In this document: positions 21,321-23,435 of the stretch, in pieces
How positions within the stretch are numbered: the first letter of the stretch is position 1
Layout of the letters: every line of letters begins with the position of its first letter
Assembly (NCBI GenBank): GCA_934098375.1
Contig: CAKOOC010000019.1
Coordinates: 1 to 23,435 of the forward strand
Source of the DNA: an uncultured Bacilli bacterium
GTDB taxonomy: Bacteria; Bacillota_I; Bacilli_A; RF39; UBA660
Direction: 5' to 3'
Length of the DNA: 23,435 nt
Program-made: the position numbers and the translations under genes
The notes under the pieces: model-generated
The model's input: the letters and a program-made list of their open reading frames with translations, nothing else
Told to the model about the DNA's origin: nothing
Databases searched by the model: none

Positions 21321-21929
21321 ATGAATTTTATGACCGGTTTAGGAATTATTTCTGCCGTTTTAGGAATATTTTTTGTTGTATTTTGTATTATTTTCGGGGT
21401 AGGTTTTATTTTAACTATCATTGGTAAATGGAAAGTATTTAAAAAATGTGGTAAACAAGGTTGGGAAGCCATAATACCTTTTTATAGTGATTACATTTTA
21501 TGTGAAATTGCTGGTTTAGAATGGTGGTTCTTTCTTATTATTAATGCCGTAGTTATTTGTAATGTTTTATTATTATCAATCTTATCGCCACTTGCTGGTC
21601 TTGCCGCTTTAGGTGCTAAATTCTGTGCTAATTACAATTTAGCTAAAAAATTTAGTAAAGATCCTGTTGGTTATGGTATCGGATTAACTATTTTACCATT
21701 TATCTTTTATCCAATTTTAGGTTTTGGTATGAACGATTTTAATGATGTAAAAGTTTCTAGTTATGGACCTTTTACAAATACTAGAAAAGGAAGTTTTGAA
21801 ACTGCTAATAATAGTGATAATAAAGAAGAACCTAAAACCAAAAAGTCTAATAAGAAATGTCCTAATTGTAAATTTGCCATAGATAAAGAAGATAAATTCT
21901 GTCCTAACTGTGGAACCAAAATAGATTAA
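21321..21929 (+). CDS. DUF5684-type membrane protein with C-terminal zinc ribbon
   Basis: 202 residues. Transmembrane segments at about 8-34, 68-90 and 118-137, plus a possible further one at about 90-100. The block KWKVFKKCGKQGWEAIIPFYSDYILCEIAG followed by WWFFLIIN is the signature of the DUF5684 membrane family, usually of unknown function. The tail has an acidic/basic linker and a zinc ribbon with C180/C183 and C194/C197 (CPNCKFAIDKEDKFCPNCG). Start at ATG 21321; ATG 21330 is an alternative, and only a weak purine stretch precedes them. It stands after the rpmF terminator and ends before a terminator, so it is likely transcribed alone. I saw no clear promoter. Confidence 0.8.
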   Translation: MNFMTGLGIISAVLGIFFVVFCIIFGVGFILTIIGKWKVFKKCGKQGWEAIIPFYSDYILCEIAGLEWWFFLIINAVVICNVLLLSILSPLAGLAALGAKFCANYNLAKKFSKDPVGYGIGLTILPFIFYPILGFGMNDFNDVKVSSYGPFTNTRKGSFETANNSDNKEEPKTKKSNKKCPNCKFAIDKEDKFCPNCGTKID

Positions 21930-21943
21930 CAATCAAAGACTTT

Positions 21944-21970
21944 GAGTACAGCATATTGTACTCATTTTTT
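21944..21970 (+). terminator. Intrinsic terminator overlapping the next promoter
   Basis: GAGTACA (21944-21950) pairs with TGTACTC (21957-21963), followed by six T (21965-21970). The 3' arm contains the -35 (TTGTAC) of the following promoter. Confidence 0.75.
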
Positions 21971-21984
21971 AATTATGTTATAAT
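21956..21984 (+). promoter_or_regulatory. SigA-type promoter for the unknown/DUF5011-like pair
   Basis: The -35 is TTGTAC (21956-21961), the spacer is 17 bases and the -10 is TATAAT (21979-21984). Predicted start near 21991. Confidence 0.65.
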
Positions 21985-22009
21985 TTTTATAGATAGGAAA
22001 GTGAAGATA

Positions 22010-22366
22010 GTGAAGAAAAATAAATTGATTCTAACTCATTGTCCTAATTTTTATAAGATAATTAATTTTGAATTTTCTGAAGACGATAAAATAACTGCTA
22101 AACTAATTGAATTATATAAAGAATTTATTTTTAGTATTGACCCTGAAATTCCTTTGGAATTAAAAAAGGTTGAAAAAATAGACGAAATTTTGAATAAGTA
22201 CTTAGAAGATTATTATTTTAGAAAAGAAATAAGGAGAGATTTATTATCCATAAAAGTTAGTAAAAGTGATAATATTATAACTGCTCTAATTGAAAAAATC
22301 TTTGAATTATTTGATAATTATGAAACCGGCTACACTAGAAATATTTATTTTGCGAGGTGGATTTAA
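22010..22366 (+). CDS. Unknown small soluble protein
   Basis: I do not recognise this protein. The start is set at GTG 22010: the open frame extends back to 21956, but that part is the terminator and promoter; AGGAAAG (21994-22000) lies 9 bases before the GTG. It then encodes 118 residues, highly charged, mainly helical by eye (for example KLIELYKEFIF and NIITALIEKIFELFDNYE), with no membrane segment and a single Cys. The stop TAA (22364-22366) overlaps the next ATG (22366) as TAATG, and the ribosome binding site of that gene (GAGGTGG) lies in its last codons, so the two are co-translated and may act together. Confidence 0.7.
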   Translation: MKKNKLILTHCPNFYKIINFEFSEDDKITAKLIELYKEFIFSIDPEIPLELKKVEKIDEILNKYLEDYYFRKEIRRDLLSIKVSKSDNIITALIEKIFELFDNYETGYTRNIYFARWI

Positions 22367-23265
22367 TGGATCAAGATTTTTATATTGAAGAAACAAATCC
22401 TTTAAAAATAGCATTTACTATAATCTTTTTTATCGGTTTAATTGGCTTTGGAGTATATTCATATTTTCATTATTATAAAGCTAATGCTATAAGTTTAAAA
22501 ACTGTAACGATTGAGTTAGGTAAACCCGTATCAAAAAACATCAGTGATTATATTGAAGGAAATAATATTGATAAATATACTTTAGATGTTTCCAGTATTA
22601 GTGTTGATGAAAATAATAATACTAACAGTACTGGCGAGTATTCATATAAAATAAAATCAAATGATAAAAAACTAAAAGGGAAAGTTTTTGTTAAAGATAC
22701 AACTAAACCAATTGTTGAAGTAAATGATTTAACAGTTGGAGTAAATGAATCTTTTAATCCTAATGAATTTTTAACCAAATGTGATGATTTATCACTTCCT
22801 TGTAAAGTAAAATATAAAAAGCCTAGTGATGAAAAATTAAATGACAAAGAGGGCACATATACTATAAAAATTGTTATAAGTGATAGTGTCGGTAATGAAG
22901 TAGCTAAAGACGTTAATTTAATTGTATCTAAAGATAATAGCTTAGAAAATATTAAATCTAAAGACTTAACTTATGACCATAATTCTGCTAATGATACCAA
23001 TTGGAATCAAACCTATACTTTAAAATTAGAAACTGCCTTAAATCCAGATGAAAGTGCTTACGAAAAAGCCTTATCTGAAATATCATCTAAAGAATATTCT
23101 TTTGATAAATCTGTTAAAAATAAAGAAATTTTAATTATTTATAATAAATACGAATATGCTATCGGCTTTAGCATAAAATATACTTTTGAAGACGAAACAG
23201 TTCTTTATGTTACAAATGATAATGCTACCGAAATAGTTTCTGAAGAAGAGACTACAAACAATTAA
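22366..23265 (+). CDS. Single-pass membrane protein with DUF5011-like Ig domain
   Basis: 299 residues from ATG 22366 (GAGGTGG at 22354-22360; the GTG at 22357 lies inside it). Topology: short cytoplasmic N-terminus, one transmembrane helix (IAFTIIFFIGLIGFGVYSYF, about 15-34), the rest extracellular. The segment KVFVKDTTKPIVEV...GVNESFNPNEF and GTYTIKIVISDSVGNEVAKDVNLIV (about 107-192) has the pattern of a DUF5011/bacterial Ig-like (HYR-type) module, preceded by a similar, more divergent unit (about 43-110). The last ~100 residues are beta-rich without a family I know, ending in a short Glu/Thr tail. No wall-sorting motif. Role unknown; possibly cell-surface structural or sensory. Confidence 0.8.
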   Translation: MDQDFYIEETNPLKIAFTIIFFIGLIGFGVYSYFHYYKANAISLKTVTIELGKPVSKNISDYIEGNNIDKYTLDVSSISVDENNNTNSTGEYSYKIKSNDKKLKGKVFVKDTTKPIVEVNDLTVGVNESFNPNEFLTKCDDLSLPCKVKYKKPSDEKLNDKEGTYTIKIVISDSVGNEVAKDVNLIVSKDNSLENIKSKDLTYDHNSANDTNWNQTYTLKLETALNPDESAYEKALSEISSKEYSFDKSVKNKEILIIYNKYEYAIGFSIKYTFEDETVLYVTNDNATEIVSEEETTNN

Positions 23266-23310
23266 AAATCTGCGAAAAATCTAAAAGTAGGGTAAATTAT
23301 AAAAAAACTC

Positions 23311-23339
23311 TTGATAATAAATATATTTTTTGATAATAT
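23311..23339 (+). promoter_or_regulatory. Promoter of tRNA-Met
   Basis: The -35 is TTGATA (23311-23316), the spacer is 17 bases and the -10 is TAATAT (23334-23339). Predicted start near 23346, about 15 bases before the mature tRNA 5' end. Confidence 0.5.
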
Positions 23340-23360
23340 ATTTTTGTTAAGAATTTTTAT

Positions 23361-23435
23361 GGCGGTGTAGCTCAGTTGGCTAGAGCATCCGGTTCATACC
23401 CGGCAGGTCGGGAGTTCAAATCTCTCCGCCGCTAC
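23361..23435 (+). tRNA. tRNA-Met(CAT), elongator type, 3' end cut by window
   Basis: The cloverleaf is complete to the discriminator base. The acceptor is GGCGGTG/CGCCGCT, the D arm is GCTC/GAGC, the anticodon loop is TTCATAC with CAT at 23395-23397, and the T arm is GGGAG/CTCTC with TTCAAAT. The window ends one base into CCA or the trailer. The 1-72 pair is G-U, as in the B. subtilis elongator tRNA-Met; the initiator would have a C1-A72 mismatch and three G-C pairs in the anticodon stem. A tRNA-Ile(k2CAT) reading cannot be fully excluded. Bases 27-43 in the anticodon stem are U-C and do not pair. Confidence 0.92.

Overview
The window is AT-rich Bacillota DNA. Gene order and families point to an uncultured, gut-type Bacilli lineage (RF39/Erysipelotrichales/Mollicutes-like): a Gram-positive PolC, the rlmN-prpC-prkC-rsgA-rpe block, Obg, a SirA/YneF pair and YceD-RpmF, all in the standard genetic code with very short intergenic gaps. 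The lineage is an inference; there is no 16S rRNA here.

Layout. (1) 1-1090: the 3' end of a large surface-type protein. Its last ~50 codons are abruptly GC-rich and A-poor, as in a diversity-generating-retroelement variable region, and a terminator follows. (2) 1089-6127: the conserved housekeeping operon rlmN (23S/tRNA methylation), prpC (PP2C phosphatase), prkC (PASTA Ser/Thr kinase), rsgA (30S assembly GTPase) and rpe (pentose phosphate), with its own promoter and terminator. (3) 6128-6530: no protein gene, but a predicted ~245-nt structured RNA with promoter, pseudoknot and intrinsic terminator; the class is not recognised. (4) 6540-11760: a four-gene operon comprising an unknown protein, a membrane-anchored McrB-like AAA+ ATPase, a DUF2357/McrC-like protein without a visible nuclease, and a single-pass membrane protein carrying a 12-residue Ca-binding-type repeat array. 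This is the best candidate for an undescribed system. (5) 11789-16453: polC, the replicative polymerase. (6) 16457-19059: a PfkB-family protein lacking the catalytic Asp, a stand-alone Smr protein and Obg. (7) 19060-19985: a frameshifted remnant of a surface-domain gene and a small membrane protein with an InlB-type B-repeat. (8) 19972-21289: SirA-like, YneF, YceD and ribosomal protein L32. (9) 21321-23435: a DUF5684/zinc-ribbon membrane protein, an unknown protein, a single-pass membrane protein with a DUF5011-like domain, and an elongator-type tRNA-Met(CAT) at the right edge.

All genes are on the plus strand. Signals are tightly packed: a terminator inside the last codons of rpmF, a promoter -35 inside a terminator arm, and two start codons (smr, sirA) inside loops of terminator-like hairpins.
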